NCBI GenBank assembly: GCA_032173965.1
Contig: CM063288.1
Coordinates: forward strand, 11,016,501 to 11,080,500
Direction: 5' to 3'
DNA length: 64,000 nucleotides
Source of the DNA: Sitta carolinensis
Taxonomy: Eukaryota > Chordata > Aves > Passeriformes > Sittidae
Position numbers and translations under genes: made by a program. The notes under the pieces were generated by a model that worked only from the letters and a program-made list of their open reading frames with translations, was not told the DNA's origin and ran no database searches. Shown here piece by piece: positions 1-14,700 of the stretch; positions within the stretch are counted from its first letter, which is position 1; each line of letters starts with the position of its first letter.

Positions 1-3000
1 CTTTTAAACCTCGGGGCTTGGTACTGAGGCTCAGAATTGGGGCAGAGGGAAAAACAGCAGCAAACGGAAGAGATGGAAAGGAATAAGGATTTCTGCCATC
101 TCCTTTACTGTTTGTTTATTGACCGATTTAATCTCTTAAATGGTGACCAGTAACTCAGCCCCGTGTCTTGATGTAGTGGGTGTCTGAGCAGTGTTTTGTG
201 TGTGTCCACTGACCCTGTCTCAGTCTGTCTTTTCAGAACAGCCACTCTTAGCAACAGGGCAACGGGAAGACATCTGTAATGTCAGCTGCCCAAATTTACA
301 GGCTCGACTTGGCTCAGGGACTGTCCCTTGTGCGTGTGTGTTCCTGGTGTTTGTCTTTCCTGCTGTCTTGAGTGCAGCCGTTCCCCACTCATTGGAGACT
401 CTTAGGAAGATATCCAACATGAGCAAAACCTCCAATCCCTTTGAATATGCAGAACATTTTGAAGGTTGCTTTGCTGGGTGGTAGTTTGGCTGTGCTTGCT
501 GCTGAATTTTGCATGGCTTTGAAATCTTTGTAACTTCCCTGCAATTTTCAAATGAGCTTCAATTTTTTGTACCTCAAATTGCCCCCAAGCTTTGGTGAGG
601 AATATTTGCAGAACCAGTACTGCAGCCTTATCACTGACACCACTGTATCTTTAGAATGTGCCTGAACAAAATCACAAATCTGAATTTCAGAGAGCTGAGG
701 ACCTCAGATCTGCAGCATTATTTTCAGGTATGTGTAAGGCGTAGCTTAGTAATTTTTTCAAAGGTTGAGGTGTAGTTATTAATTTTTAGAATTGCAATCA
801 AACAGATAGGAAAGTGAAGCTGATTGTTACAAGGATAGTTTATGATCTCTTTCTGTTGACTCTTTGCAGCATAAGAACCTTGGGCCTCTGAGCAGACAGG
901 ATTTTGATTGCACATTTAAATGAGGAAAAGAAAATGTTTGGAAATAAGACCAGACAGTCTCTTGAATACTGACCCCTTCTCCTCACCCTGTCCTGAGCAG
1001 TTTATTTTAATGCACTTTATCTTGATATTTGTTCCTTCCTCTTTCTCCTTTTCATAACTTTTTTTCTGCATAAAACTTAACATGATACAAGTTGCAAGTT
1101 TGGATGTACAGCGTGGTTCTGGGGATAGTTTGGCTTGCCTGTGCTCTCCCTGCCAGGCTGTGGGCATCTCCCAGATTGTGTCAGTGCCACCTCAGGGTGC
1201 CTTCATGCCAGTGTGGATCCTCCTGCTTCCAGAGCCAGGTCCTCTTGCACACAGCTGTGACATGCTCTTACCTGAACCCTTGCCTGCATTTTGACCCAAT
1301 TGCAGGGGACATGCTGTTGAGTGATGGTGAGTTTTTGCCCTCCTGCTTGGCCTAAATTCTGCTGCACATCCCCTCCAGCCATGGTACTTAATGCAAAGCT
1401 GGCAGAAATGACTCAGCTGACAAGGACTCTTATTTGCTGACTTGATATCTGTGAGAGAAGCACAGCTCACCTTTAAATAGCTCTGGGCCAGAGATCTGAC
1501 AAACTAAGTACATATAGGTGAGTAACTCCTGAAATGGCTTCAGGGAGTTTTTTGGAAGAAGAGGGCCAGCAGCTACACTAAAGAAGCAGAGAGTTTTTCT
1601 GCCCTCTTTGTCTCCCTCCAAAGTGGAGCTGTAGTTCCAAACATGATCACCATGTCCACCTTTGAGGGGATTGCGATATAGCATGGAGGATTGTTTTGGA
1701 TTTTAATGTTATGTTCTTTTTTTTTTTTTTTAAGCCCTGTATGATGGAAAATCCTCTGTAACAAAAAAGTGAAGCACTTCAATGTAGGATTCTAAAACTT
1801 GAATTACAGGATTACCATATTTCAGGAGTGAAATTATTGGGGAATTTGTTTGGAGAAATAACGTAATCTGGGAAGGGGTCTAAAAATTTTCCAGTTTTGG
1901 AGAATGATTTAATTGAATATGGGATGGAAATCCTCTGACTTCCTTATCAGAATGATGATAGTTCCTTGAAGGACAAACAATGAACTATTGTTGAGTAAAA
2001 AGAAAAATGTTTAAAAAGGTAGGGGAAGGAACACTAGAGACACTTACTCAGTGGAGCCCAGCATCCAGCAGATTGCTGAGGTGACACTGATGGCCAGATT
2101 GTTCATGAAAGATCTTGAAAATCCAACACCTTTTTCTTAGCTGAGGCTGTTGAAAATCTGGCCCAGATTTTGTTTTGAAGATCTTCTCCCTGAGACTTTA
2201 AAAAAAAAAATCAGCACAGTGAATATCCACTTAAAAATAGAGGCAAAAGGAAAGGTAACAGACTACAGAAATGTTGTGATAAAGCTTAATCATTAATTTC
2301 CATCTGTTCTGGCTGATATGGTCTCTCCACAATTAAGGGAATTAGCTAATTATTGTATCACCAATAATGCTGAAAAGCTTTGGAAGACTTCATAGGCGAA
2401 AAGGAGAGTTCTCAGCCCAATGTTTTGTCATCCACGGTATCCAATAATACATCAGAATAAATCACTAAACATCTGGTTTGACATTCTGGTTGCATTTAAG
2501 AAAATAGCGAAACTCCCACTGACAGAGAATGAAGACATCAAACAGAACCGTGATCACTAAAGCTCTTGGAAAGAATGAAGTTTGTAGATGAAATGGATCT
2601 GTGTTCTTTAAATAGAATTACAAAATTATACCATTTTCTCTATCCTGACAACACATTTGCATCTGCTATAGCAGGCAATTACTCCCATTTTCTTTAATGT
2701 AGCTGTTTATATATGTAAAGTTAAGTGCATCCATACTATTTGCAGTATATGGACCTCTAAGATTTGAAGGAATTGTAAGGTCTAAGGAACGTGGCTTTCA
2801 GAATAGCAGTCGAACAGCTTCACTTGAATGGTCTGGGAAAGGGACGTGTCTGAAATTGGAAATAAAAAGCAGACAAGGATAAGCAGTGAGGTAGTGAGCT
2901 GGAGCATGTTTCCTGTAAGATGCCAGAGAGATTGGTTTTCAGTTTCAGCTTATTAGACATTATCTTTAATGGCATGGAAGAAAGAAAATAGCATACTTTG

Positions 3001-6000
3001 TAGATGGCATTTAAGTATGAAGGAATCACAAATAACAGTGAGGAGAGAAATGCAGTGTGGGGCCAGCAGGGAAACCAGCAAGAGGCTGAGTTTGAGGAAT
3101 AAGCCTATACTGAGATTTCTGGTGCGTGTGTTGCTGAAAAAGAGAGAGGATGCAAAATAGGAAGGGGCTCTGCTCCCAACCAGATGAATTATTACAGTTG
3201 TTCTCATTTCTACTAAATGCACAAACCAATGGCATGTACTATATTAATTTTAAGCAGCCTGTACACTTTTAGGCTCCCACTTTTAGTTCTGAAGTCTGGA
3301 AATGACCCTGAGTGAACAGAAGGGGATTTTAGCAGTAGCCGGAGTCCAGAGTTATACAATTGCTGAAACAGATGAAGGACACAAGAGAAGAAGCCAAACA
3401 AAATCAGCTGATTTCAGGACTCACTTCCTTTTGTCTCCTTCCTATCATGACTAGGTTGCCAATTCATTTTGGGTTTGCCAGGAGGGAGGACATAGGTTGA
3501 ACATGCCAAGGCTTTTGTTTTCTCCCTATTTTTAAAGCATCCTGCCAACATGACTTAGGAACAGTTTAGTGTATGGATACTTTTACCTCTAGGAAGCTGG
3601 CTTTAGGCCAGCTCAGATCAATGCTGTCTAAAAGTCATTACCATCTGATGCCTGCTAGGTGGGCTGTGTGAAATTACTTTCAACACAGTGGCAACTGACA
3701 GGAAAGCATGTAGTTTTCTTGGAACATGTTATGTTAGGATGACATCGATGCTATTGTTATACAAACAAGATTAATAACTAAAGCTACCAGCAAGCCCCAG
3801 GGCAGATATCCATTGCATCTGTCAATTCTTGCCATTTGCTCCAATTATGTTCTAAAATTTGTATTCTAGGCAATGGTCACATTCAGTAACATGGCTCCCG
3901 ATGAAAGGGTCTGCAGTCTTACTGCTGCTATGGCTGGTTTTCTTCATGTCTCAAGCTTCAGGCAGAATTTGCAGGGTAAAATACAAATGCATCCAATGTT
4001 AATACTGAATTAATGTATTGCTACAGATGCATCAGTAACTCTTTATCAGGAGATCTTCTGTTTTACGTGTTTGGGGAAGAGGAAGTATCTGGAGTCAGAG
4101 CAAATTTGGTTTTGCTGGTTTAAGTTTAAAATTTAAGTACATATAAATACATAAATTATGTATGGGTTATATAAAAATATAATATTGTACAGTCTGGTGT
4201 CTTCTATCGAAATACCCAAGTATTGTGGAACTATAGGAACACTCCAGTCTGCAAGAGGTAAAGCTGGATTTCAAGAATATCCATTTGCTTGTGTGATATT
4301 CTCTTGTTAAAAAGAGGAATGAACATTGTTTGATGGTGTTATTATAATTACATGAGAAGAAGCACTGGAGAATGTGTAGCAGGACCATTTTGCCCCTTAT
4401 ACAGTGTTAAAATATCCCTGCTTTAGAGGGGAGATGTGTTTGATCCTCAGGCTGTAATGGATGGTCTAATACTTATTTGACTTTTCCAAGATACATTAAT
4501 CTACAAAGGCTCTATCTAGTTTAATCTGCATCTTGTTGAGCAGAAAATAATTACTCAGATCTTAACAAAATCCAACTTTCACAAAGGAGCTGCTTGAATA
4601 TGGATTACTTTGTGCAGCCTAGGTGACAACTGTAGGCTATTTTCAGGTTTCTTTATCATCGTTCACACTGCTTTCTAAGTTTTTTGCTTTTGCAATTTTC
4701 TTTCCCATCCTAAGTTCTCATTTTAGCATAACTTGTGTTCTTAAGTCATCAGCATCTTGCAGAGGCTACATAAAGCACCTGTCTGCATCCCTTGAAGTGG
4801 GTTTGCTCTTCCCTAAGCCACCCTTTGCTGGTCTTCACCCACAGCACCAAACTACAGCAATTTGCCACGTTCACACAGAGGTCTTACATCTGCAACCACA
4901 GAGCAGAAGCACAGGAGCAGAGCACGTCTTGCCCTGACAGCTGCCTCCAGACACTGACAGACACAGGGCAGAGAGCAGCACTTGAGTGCACCGATTTGCC
5001 CAAGCTGACTTTCCAAAAGGATGCCTGGTCCCCTCTGCCTCTTCCCATATGACAGCCCTGGGGAGCATGTTTTCTTAAGGCTCTAAAGCCTGCTGAGGCT
5101 TGGAAGCGGTGGTGCTTTGCAACCCAGACAAACATGCCCCACATTCAGCCATTCCTTCTGGCTATTCCTTTCATTAGGACTTCAATATTATCTGAGTTTT
5201 CTTGTGGATTAATGATCCTGTCACTGGTAGTCAGAGACCCTATGTACTTTTGTTTTTATTAGAGGTCAGTTTTGTTTGGCATAGTGACAAGAGTTTCTAA
5301 AAGTGTTTGTGAAGGAACACTCCTCTTTTTTTTTTTTTTTTTACTTATCTGTTTTACTAATGTAAACATAAATCCAGATTTAATCAGACATGGCATTAAT
5401 CTTCATGTTTGAATAAATGGAATGTTGTTTTATTTCACAGCTTTAAAAATAAAAATAAATTCCTATCCAATAAAGAAGTCACTGTTGCTAGAAGATGATG
5501 GAATGGGATGTCAGAAAGTAAGAAATTGAATAGTTGTGTAGCTTGTGCGAGGCCATAATCTATAAACCTCAATCGATTAAAGTGATATTGAAAATGGTAG
5601 GCCAGAAGGTGAACACTAGCAAGCCCAGGTCCCTGATGTGGAAAAGAAAATGAGATGAAACTGCCTGTGGAAATCCTCTGTCTGTGCACTGCTTTTTTTT
5701 TTTTTTTTTTAATAAGTAACATGTGTTTGACTCATAAATGGACTTCAGTTTTGGAGGTTGTTTTACACCATGGCTTTAATTTATGCATTCAAAACAAATA
5801 ATGTGCAAAGCAGCAATCACTGATGCTAATCATGTGTGGGTGATAAATGACACATGCACATTTCAGCTTTTCTCTGCCTCTGCATCCAGTATCACATGCC
5901 AAAATACCAAACCTTGTCTGTCCAGATTAACATCAACTGCACCCCTCACAGTGGTGGTTCCTGTGAGCTGTACTCAAGCAGGAGCTCTTCCCAAGCAGGC

Positions 6001-9000
6001 CCCTGCTCCACAAATAGCCCTGTGAATTCCTTATGTAGTATGTGGCTGCTGGTCCTGAGGAAAGGGCAGTAACTCTGGCATGTAATATGTTATATGCACC
6101 AGCTGAGAAATGAAGCTGCTACTTGACCAGCATCTGACTAAAGCAGCTCAGTTCCACTTGGCTTCTTTTCTCACGGGGAAAGATAATGGATTCGTACAGA
6201 TCACTAACTCATTTCTGTAGTCTGAATTTTTAAAGATATCAAAATTAGAGGGATTGTTAGAATGTCTGGTGCTTTTTTCCCCTTTATAATCTTATTTTCT
6301 TAAACCACAATCATCCTTTTGATTCTCATTCTTCTCTTTTCATGCCATCTGGCTTTAGGGAAGACAGAGGTCCACTCTCCCTTGCATGGGCTATTGAGGT
6401 TGTCGGTCATTATGATTTGGTTGGCTGGAAGCTAATATGGTTTTTTGTTTAGTTCATCCCCTCTGCAGGTTGCTAGCAATGGGAACAGTAAGCTAACCTT
6501 GTCAGGAAGTGCCTGTCTGCCAAACACAGCCTCTTGCTTACAACTAATGCAGCTAAACCCCATTTATTGCTTGCAGAGGGCTGTTCCCTCACAGGTAACC
6601 ATTCTAAGAGTGCAACAAGCCAGCATGGAATTGGAATTCTGAGGTCTTATTCTCCAAAACAGTGAGGGGCACTCCTGTGCTGCCCATTCTCCTGAGATGC
6701 TGAACATGGATGAGCCTTGCTCAGTGCCTTGCAGGATCAGGTTAGAAATGTCTGCACTGCACCAGTGGATGTGCCTCTGATGGACTGACTGGTGATGCCC
6801 ATGGGGTCTAAAGGACCAGGTACAGAGAGAGTTCTTGTGTCTCCCTGACAAACGGGACCTTCACTGCAGGTTCCAAGTTCATGAGCAAAAACGCAGAACT
6901 GTCTCCTGGTGCAGTGGCAGGGTTTTGTGAGCAAACACAGTTTGGGAAAGAACTTCTCGGCCTTTGGGTCTACAGCCCTGCGTCTGCACATCATCATGTC
7001 CTGCCATTCCACTCCTATTTGCTATTAGTCATAAAAAAGGAGTGATAAAAAGTTAAATGAAAGAGAGGAAATGAAAACTGGGAGAGTAAGCGCAACCTGG
7101 CAGATGAAAGGAGCAGAGTTGTTCATTGAGAATATTTCAAATTAGTTTTGTGGCTCTTGGTACAAAATGGCATTTTTATGTGTCTTCTGTCTGGTAGGAA
7201 GAATGGGAAGGGGCTATAGTAATTCCTTCTTTCCTTTGGTCTGTCAAAGCCTAACCTCTCGGGTCCGATTCCATTGATTTGATGATTCATTTATTATACA
7301 GTCTAAAGTTTTAACTCTCAGGGAAAAAATGACCAAAAGATGAGGTTGTCTAGACCCAGAGCAAATTAAAGTGGGAATGAAAAACTTTTGAAATACAGAT
7401 GTTTAAGCTTTAATGAAGATTCTGAAAGAAGATGTCATTCAGGACATTACAAAAAAGAAATCTTGGGCAGCATCATCATACTGGAAGCAGAAGCCTTTTT
7501 ACAGCACGTACCATTAGCGAAGGTTCAGCACACCGGGTGTCAAGGATCATATAAAAACTCTTTTGAGTCATAGGGTAGAGTTTCCATTGACTTCAGTGGG
7601 CTGTGGATAGTGTCTCTCTTGCAGAGTCTTAATCCTTTGTGTTAACCCAGATCACTGCTGTAGAAATGATTGCAACAGCCAACAACAGGGAGGCTTACAG
7701 CTCCCAAACAGCTGGCAGCAGGTGAGCTCTTATGAGCAAGATCTTATTTTCATGCAAATGACCTTAGTAAGTGAGAGTGAGGAACTGGAGAAAAAAAACC
7801 CCCTTGAATAGGAGACACAAATGGAACTGTTTTTCAATTGAACTTTTCAATGTACGCCTTTATGCCTCACACAAGACATTTATTGTGAGGCAATAAATTA
7901 AAATGAATCACTATTGATAGTAATGCCTTATCAAAATAAATCCAGCCTCTTAGATATTTGACAGGAGGTTCCAAGTCCTTACTGAATGTGAGGTTACTAG
8001 ATGGCCAGAGGGAAACTGAGGGCATGGGCCATGTGGTATCATCAGCGTCATCGGCATCTTGCTTTCAAAGGCATCCCACTTTGTAGGATTTCATTAACTA
8101 AGTCATTAGCAGTAAGAGAGTCAGTGTTAATCTGCTATGCTCAGGTAGTCTTCTGGGATAATGGGTTCCCTCTACCCCTGGGAATTGTGGTGGGAGTCAA
8201 TAGTGTCTCATTAATTCCTTGAGGCATTCCCAGCCTGCTACTGAAGAGACTTCAGTGAAATGTTCCCTTTACTTGCAATATAAAATCTGGGCAACTGAGC
8301 CAGTGGCAGAAGTCCCATTGCCTTTCAAACATCAGAATTTCATTGTTGTATGTAAACTCCTTTGTATCTTATTTCACAGTATTTACATACTGCTCTGTAA
8401 TAATGCCAGCCCTGTGGCCTCTGTGAGATTTTTCAGCAGTACCATAATACAAAATGGTATTTACATGTAAACATTTCAATTTATTTTGCGTTATGAGGAC
8501 AGGGAAATGCTGTGATATCTTTGCATTTTCCACACCATGGTGCCTGATTTACTAAGAATGACAGTGTACTTCTAAAGCATTTTGATTTGGGTATGCATGT
8601 GTGCTTGCATATATTTGTCTTTTGGTATGTGTTCCCTGATTTGGTTTTATCTTTTAATGACATAAATAGGGATATATATATTCTAAAGATACTGTAAGGA
8701 TATAAATTAGGGTGGCTTTTGAAGTGTTCACTGGAAGTATTTGCCAGAAATGTCATCTTCCTGCATTACATACATTGTAATACTTTTCCTGCTTTGTAAA
8801 GGGAAAAAATGGGCTAAATTTTTGTAAGTAAATACATTTCTCCTCACCCCTAAGTGTATTGCTGTCAGCTGATATAATAGGTTTCTCACCAGAGTTGAGG
8901 CAGATGAGTGTGCTCTGAGTCCTGAAGGGAGGCAGACAGCATAGCTATTTTGTTTTTAGATTTCAAATGGTTTTAAAGGTCTGCCATGAGATGAGGAGAA

Positions 9001-11670
9001 GTCCTGGGCTGTGATGGCTGTTAAATTACAGAGTATGTGTTTTGACAGCCCAGCACAGCCCGGGCTGGGTAGGAGCTCGTTATAACCTGGATGCAGAGCA
9101 CGGGGCTGGCTGCAGCTCCCAGGTGCCCATCACCAGTCTCCCAGTGCCATCCAGGGCCTCTGTTCCAGATCTCCAGCCCATCACCGGCCTCTCCAGGACG
9201 GCCATCCAGGGCCCTGTTCCAGGCATCTCCCAGTGCCCATCACCAGGGCCTCTGTTCCAGGCATTCCCAGTGCTCGCCAGGCTTGTTCCAGCATCCCAGT
9301 GCCATGGGCCTCTGTTCCAGGCATTTCCCAGTGCCCATCACCAGGGCCTCTGTTCCAGGCATTTCCCAGTGCCCATCACCAGGGCCTCTGTTCCAGGCAT
9401 TTCCCTCAGCAGGCTGCTGGCGGCTGTGCCGCTCAGTTCCTGATGGCCCATCAGCTGGGGTCACGGCAGTGGCAGGGGAGCACGGGCTGTGGTTCAGTGA
9501 GTGCTCTGTTAGGGATCCAGAGCCGGCTGCTCCTGACCAAGAGCAGCACATTAGCTCCATGGCATACTTTATGGCAGTGCCAGCGAAGTGGTCAGTGCTG
9601 TCCTGGGGTATGCTGCAGCCTGCAGAGTGGCTGAGGGCCACAGCACAGAACATATGGAGATTATTTCCTGAATTTATGCCACACATGTTTTCCTATAAAT
9701 TAAATTCAGAGAGAATGTGTATCATAATAGGGTGATGCTCACAACAGCCTTCCCTGTTATGAATTACAATGACCTCTCTCAGCTCACTGGGTGCCCAGTG
9801 AAATGACTTCATGCAATTGGAAGCAATAGTGTGTGTGGTGTCAGGGTCTGAAAGCCTGACCAAAAGATTCTCTGACGAAAGGCAGGGCCTCCCCCTGCCT
9901 CCACTGCTTCTCTTTTTCTACTTTTTAGAAACGGCCCAGTTTCTTCCTGGGGTTCCAAGTTGAAAAGAGTGTGGGCAGGTGCCCCGGGGTCTGCTCTGTA
10001 TTGAACTGGGTGCTGCCCTTGCTGTGGGGCTGCTGGACAGCAAAGGCAGTTCTGGATGTGGCAGCGGCCCCACTTCGTGGGTGAGGGTGGTGCAGGTTGC
10101 CAAAACAGCAGGGTCTTTAGCCAAGGGAACAAGCAAAGCCACACATGTCCTTTCTGTGTCCTTGGACTGAGGATCACAAGTAATTTTCTAGGTAAATATT
10201 TGATGTTCTGTTGCCTGGGGCTGGGGTAAAATCATCTTTGCCTTTTCCTTGGGTGTGTTGAAGCAACCAAAGGAAAAGTACAGTACAGTCATTGTAACTA
10301 CCTTCCTAAAGCATGAAAAAGAAATTATGTTCCTTACAACTCAGTGTGTGAAATCTTTAGCAGAAGAAATGTAGGAGCAGAGCAAACTGGAAACTCATAA
10401 TTGAAATACAAATGTGTCTCTGTATAGATATATATAAAGCAATGGGTACCAGACATCAAAACAATCTGAGGTTTGCTTTGGGACACATCACTATGGAGTC
10501 AGTACAGACTAATAGGGTGTTCTCAGCTGTGTGAGAGAGACTTTCTTTTTCATTCGCAGCTGATTACAGGCTAATAGGATTTCAAAGATTTCTGGGAGGG
10601 AACAGTTCACATCTCATTGCATTTGAGGTATTTTTTTTAATGTTTCGTTAATCATACTGATACCTTGCCTTAAAATACATTTTATTACTCTCCTGTTCAG
10701 CTTCTTGAACTGAATCTTTCTCCTTGGTCCCTTGCTGCTGTCTAGTTGGCAGTTTTCAAGTCATTTGGGATTTTTTGAAGGATCTTATCAGCCTTTTGTG
10801 TTGTAGAAAAGAACGGATCATAGGGATTAAAAATAGTCTTGCAAATCTTTTTAGGTTTAGTCCTCTCTTTTTCTTTCACTAATACATGCATGATGTGGCT
10901 TGTACCTTTATGTTTTCTTAATGAAAATTAACAATTTGAAAGCAACTCATGGGAACGACTAATACAGCTGAATTTTATTGGTACAGACTACTTCTGTGAC
11001 TGATCTCTGTTTAGTGGCAGTAATAGCCCTAGATATTTTTCTTTAGCAACTCACATGTTGGGAACACACACTTAGCCTGTAAATATGGATTCAGGAGGAA
11101 AATGAATACAGCAGTGTTCAAAGCAGCCAAAAGCTTAGAAATAATGTTCTGCTGTGACTTTTCCAAACTGACATCTTGATGCTAGGATTATAAATGAATT
11201 CATTGTTCCAGCAAAGACCAAGACTAATAGAAAGCCTTTATTACTGGTCCATTGGCTAATTCTGCTTGTCTAACCCCTTTGGATGGACACAGTGTCAGAA
11301 AACATAGTCACAGAGGTTGCTTTGTGTGAGATTTGGCCTGCTGTGTGATTACATAGGGGTACAAAGATATCTCAATGACAAGTGTTCTTTGACTAAAATT
11401 TGTAAAGTCATTTTCTTTCCCTTGGCCTTGGAGAAGAGAGAACCGATTTTTAATCTACAGCTTCTATGAGTGATATTTGTTTTGTGTCCTGTCACCCTCC
11501 TATTCATTTTTCCCCCTCCCAAGCAGGTAAACCTCTGCTTAAAGAAATTGTTTCTTTTGCTGAGCCTCGGTGCAGTTGACAGCTGTCATATACAAGGACT
11601 ACACTTGAATTCGTGTCTTTAGAGCTAGACAGTCTTAAAGAGCTTTAATCTTTTGTCTTTGCACATGCAG
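1..11670 (+). other. SEMA5B: SEMA5B intron (3' portion), non-coding
   Basis: This stretch lies upstream of the PSI-domain exon and most likely belongs to the intron that separates it from the last sema-domain exon. I looked for semaphorin-like coding segments bounded by splice sites and found none. The open frames present are short, overlap on both strands and show no recognisable domain. It contains poly-T runs near 1717-1731, 5326-5342 and 5693-5710, and a 38-bp minisatellite at about 9115-9412. The remainder is ordinary AT-rich intron sequence. Assignment to the intron is an inference from exon order in the known gene. Confidence 0.7.
9115..9412. repeat. 38-bp minisatellite
   Basis: A GC-rich tandem array with a unit of about 38 bases, each copy containing CCCAGTGCCCATCACCAGGG followed by CCTCTGTTCCAGGCATTT. 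The last two to three copies are nearly identical, while the upstream copies are diverged and partly deleted, giving roughly seven full or partial units. Because 38 is not a multiple of three, the array reads through in several frames and creates spurious repetitive proteins rich in CSRHFP- and ASVPGIS-type strings. It lies inside a SEMA5B intron. Confidence 0.9.
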
Positions 11671-11788
11671 GGAATGCCTGGGAGCCAGAGACCCTTACTG
11701 TGGCTGGGATAGCAAGCAGAAGCGATGCACCACCATTGAGGACAGCTCCAACATGAGCCTCTGGACCCAAAATATTACTGAATGCCCA
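11671..11788 (+). CDS. SEMA5B: SEMA5B exon encoding the PSI domain
   Basis: Semaphorin 5B is a type I membrane axon-guidance protein. This exon encodes the plexin-semaphorin-integrin (PSI) cysteine knot that follows the sema domain. The acceptor is TGCAG before 11671 and the donor is GTAAGT at 11789. The first base completes a codon from the upstream exon, then 39 codons follow, starting ECLGARDPYCGWDSKQKRC and ending NITECP. CLGxRDPYCGWD is the hallmark PSI motif. NMS and NIT are potential N-glycosylation sites. The exon ends in phase 0 and joins the exon at 17246. It is the first recognisable coding exon in the window. The frame is intact. Confidence 0.95.
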
Positions 11789-14700
11789 GTAAGTGGAAGG
11801 AGTGGAAATATTTTATATATATACTGATGTGTGCATGTGTAGAAGGGAGAAGGGAAGGTGAGTGTGTGGCAGCCTGAAGAGGTCTGGCTGTTTTAATCTT
11901 ACTCCAGCAGACCTGAGACCAAATCTACATTATACTGCAAGGAGATGGCCTTTTTTCCTGGCCCTGGTCTCCAAGAGAAAAGAAATGTCTCTTCTTGAAT
12001 CAGTTTGAGTTGACTCTCCAGCTCCCTTCTCAGCCACCCACCCTTCTCTGATGACAATATCCAGTTTGGGGCTGTGATCCCTAGGAGCTGCCTGGCCGAG
12101 TATAGTTCCTGCTGCTTGAGCTGTACCCGCAATCTGGCTGGGAACGAAAAACCAGTCTAGTTAAATAAATTGAGGGTGGAGAATAAATTGTCATTAATGT
12201 TCATTGTTATTATCTAACGTCAATTAGCATGTTAATACTGCTGAGTTCAGTGGATAGGGAGAGAGGACTGGATGGGTTATATCTTCAGCACGCTATTTCT
12301 GTCTGGAGGTGCTGGGATGTTTATTCCCCTTATCTTCCTTACTCCTCAGATATTTTCCCAGGAAATATTAGTCATTACTTCAATCCATCCTCAGCTTGGC
12401 AAGCTTAAGTTCTTCACTACTGGATTCAGAGGCTTGTGTGTTTATAAACCTTCTGTGTTGAACCAGGGTGCAGTGCTTCTTGATTGCCCATGCTGTTATC
12501 TCGTCCTGCTTAATGCCTGTGTCTGTTGATAGGTGTGTGAGGTGTTAATCCTCTAGTTTGAACTTGTCTGCTGTGGTGCACACTATGGAACAAGCTACTC
12601 CAGATCATTGTTTCAAGGTCATAAAAATCCAGCACAGAATATTCAGGAGCTTTGGCAGTTCTTGGGGTGCTAGTTTTACATTTGTTTTAGCATTCTGTTG
12701 TAGATTATTTTCTGTGTAGATGCTCCTATTCTGTTACATATATCAGCCTTGTGCTCTTTGTCTGACAGGCTGCCAAGCTGCTTAAAATCCACATGCAAGT
12801 GCTTTCTTTTTCTTTAACCCCTGCCACTCACTGGAATGAATTCACACTGGCATGGAGTGGGATGGCTCATTCAAGCACCTACATCAGCAATATCCAAGTA
12901 TTTCCTTGTATTCAGTGCAGGACAAAGGTCATGATCAACAGAAGCGAGGGTCTAGGACAGCATGTGCAAATGAGTGCTGAAAGGGAAGGGGAATGTAATG
13001 ACCCAATGCCAAACTTCATTCCTGCAAAAGACCTGTCTGTGAATTTAGCTGGATGAGTTACTGTCATAAGAAGTCCTGGCTTTTCCCACCCTACTTTTCT
13101 GGGCTGAGCACCAGGCGCTCAGCTGTGCTGGTACAGCTGTATGTGAGATCACAGTCAAGTGTGAAATGGTGTAGATTAAAAGCACCCCTCCCAAATAAAC
13201 TTTTCCTAACCCAGCTAATGTCAGTGAGTTCTTCTGCAGCCTAGCCCACAAACAGATGTCCTGGCACAGCTGAGAGACTGGCATTCAGCAACTTTTAAAG
13301 CGAGAATTGGCATATTATTGAATTATATCCTACATGGGCCAGGCATTTGTGTGAATCAACCACAACACTAACACAACTTGACTGCTGCTCTTGTGCAAAC
13401 AGGCTTGTTCAGAGCTGGTCTGAACATCTTTGTACCACACTACATTATGCCACAGATTCCCACTCTCCAGCTTCAATATTAAGGGACTTTAGATAGAGGC
13501 TTAATCATGCAGTGTTAACATAATACATCAGGTAATGGTTACTATATGTTATTACTAGATAACATCCAGAATCTCCTAAGGGTTCATTACTGAGGTTGCA
13601 ATGTCAACCATTTTAACATTAAGAAACGTTAGCACACAAATTCCACAAACTAAACTGCTCTTCCATGTATGTGCCCATGCTCTGTCAGGGAGTCCTGATA
13701 CAGGATTATACATGCATTCTTGGGAGAAGGGAGTGAGGCTTGGGAGAAGCGAGTGAGGTGCACTTTGATTTTAGAAAAACAGACCTATTCTGTGATATCT
13801 TACTGATGCCAACATGAGCCACCAGCAGAAAAGGAACTTTAGCTTTAGCTAATAAACTATTAGCCTAGCTCATGGTGTCACTGTTGAGGGTGGTTGGCAA
13901 GTCAAGAACTGAGTATTCCCAGTAAAGTGTACCATCCTCCTTATCCGGAGTCAAACAATGATCTTCCTTCCAGGTTTTCATCCCAGTCCCACTCTGTTTT
14001 CCAGCAAACCCATATCTTAGTCATATTGCATCTGTTCCATGCTATCTCATTTTCTTGCTAATAAGTGGCAGTTTCCCCACTCAGTTTTTGGATATCTTGT
14101 ACCCTGCTGTCAATTCATGTGGAGTCAGCTGCTCAGAGCTGCAGTGCCCAGGGTAATCCTGCTCTGGCCCACACTGAAGCATCTCCAGTGCACAGAAAAG
14201 TCTTTGGGTGCTGGGATTAAAAATCTATGAATCTCTGAAAACTGAATTTCTCACCTGTCCCAAGGATTTTATACCCTTGACAGTTTTGTAGGCTTCTCAT
14301 GGAAATTGCAAAAAGGACGACAAGGACATAAAGTTCAGTTCCTTGCTCTGAACACTAGTTTGTTTCAAGGAAAATATTGCTACTTATGGACAGTCCTTTC
14401 CTCTAGATTTGATTTTATAAATGGTTTAAGTAGTTTGACTGAAACTTTGCAAGAATTTTCAGAGTTCATCAAAAAGCTAACATGGAAATTTCCAGATTAA
14501 GTAACTAAAGCTTGGCAAAATTATACGCAGTTGATCGCTGAATTCTGAGATAAAGAATAGATGAATTGGAAGAACAAGGAATGCTTCCAGTCTTACCTGT
14601 AATATCAGAATAAACATGGAAAATATCCTGGTAGCAGGGATTAGGAGTAGTCAGTCTGAATTTTTACATCCTGCACTTGAGCTTTTAGATTCTACAAGGA

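Noticed and set aside
9091..9735. Overlapping repetitive open frames of 130-214 codons
   Set aside because: They are produced by the 38-bp minisatellite, which reads open in several frames. They have no domain or splice support.
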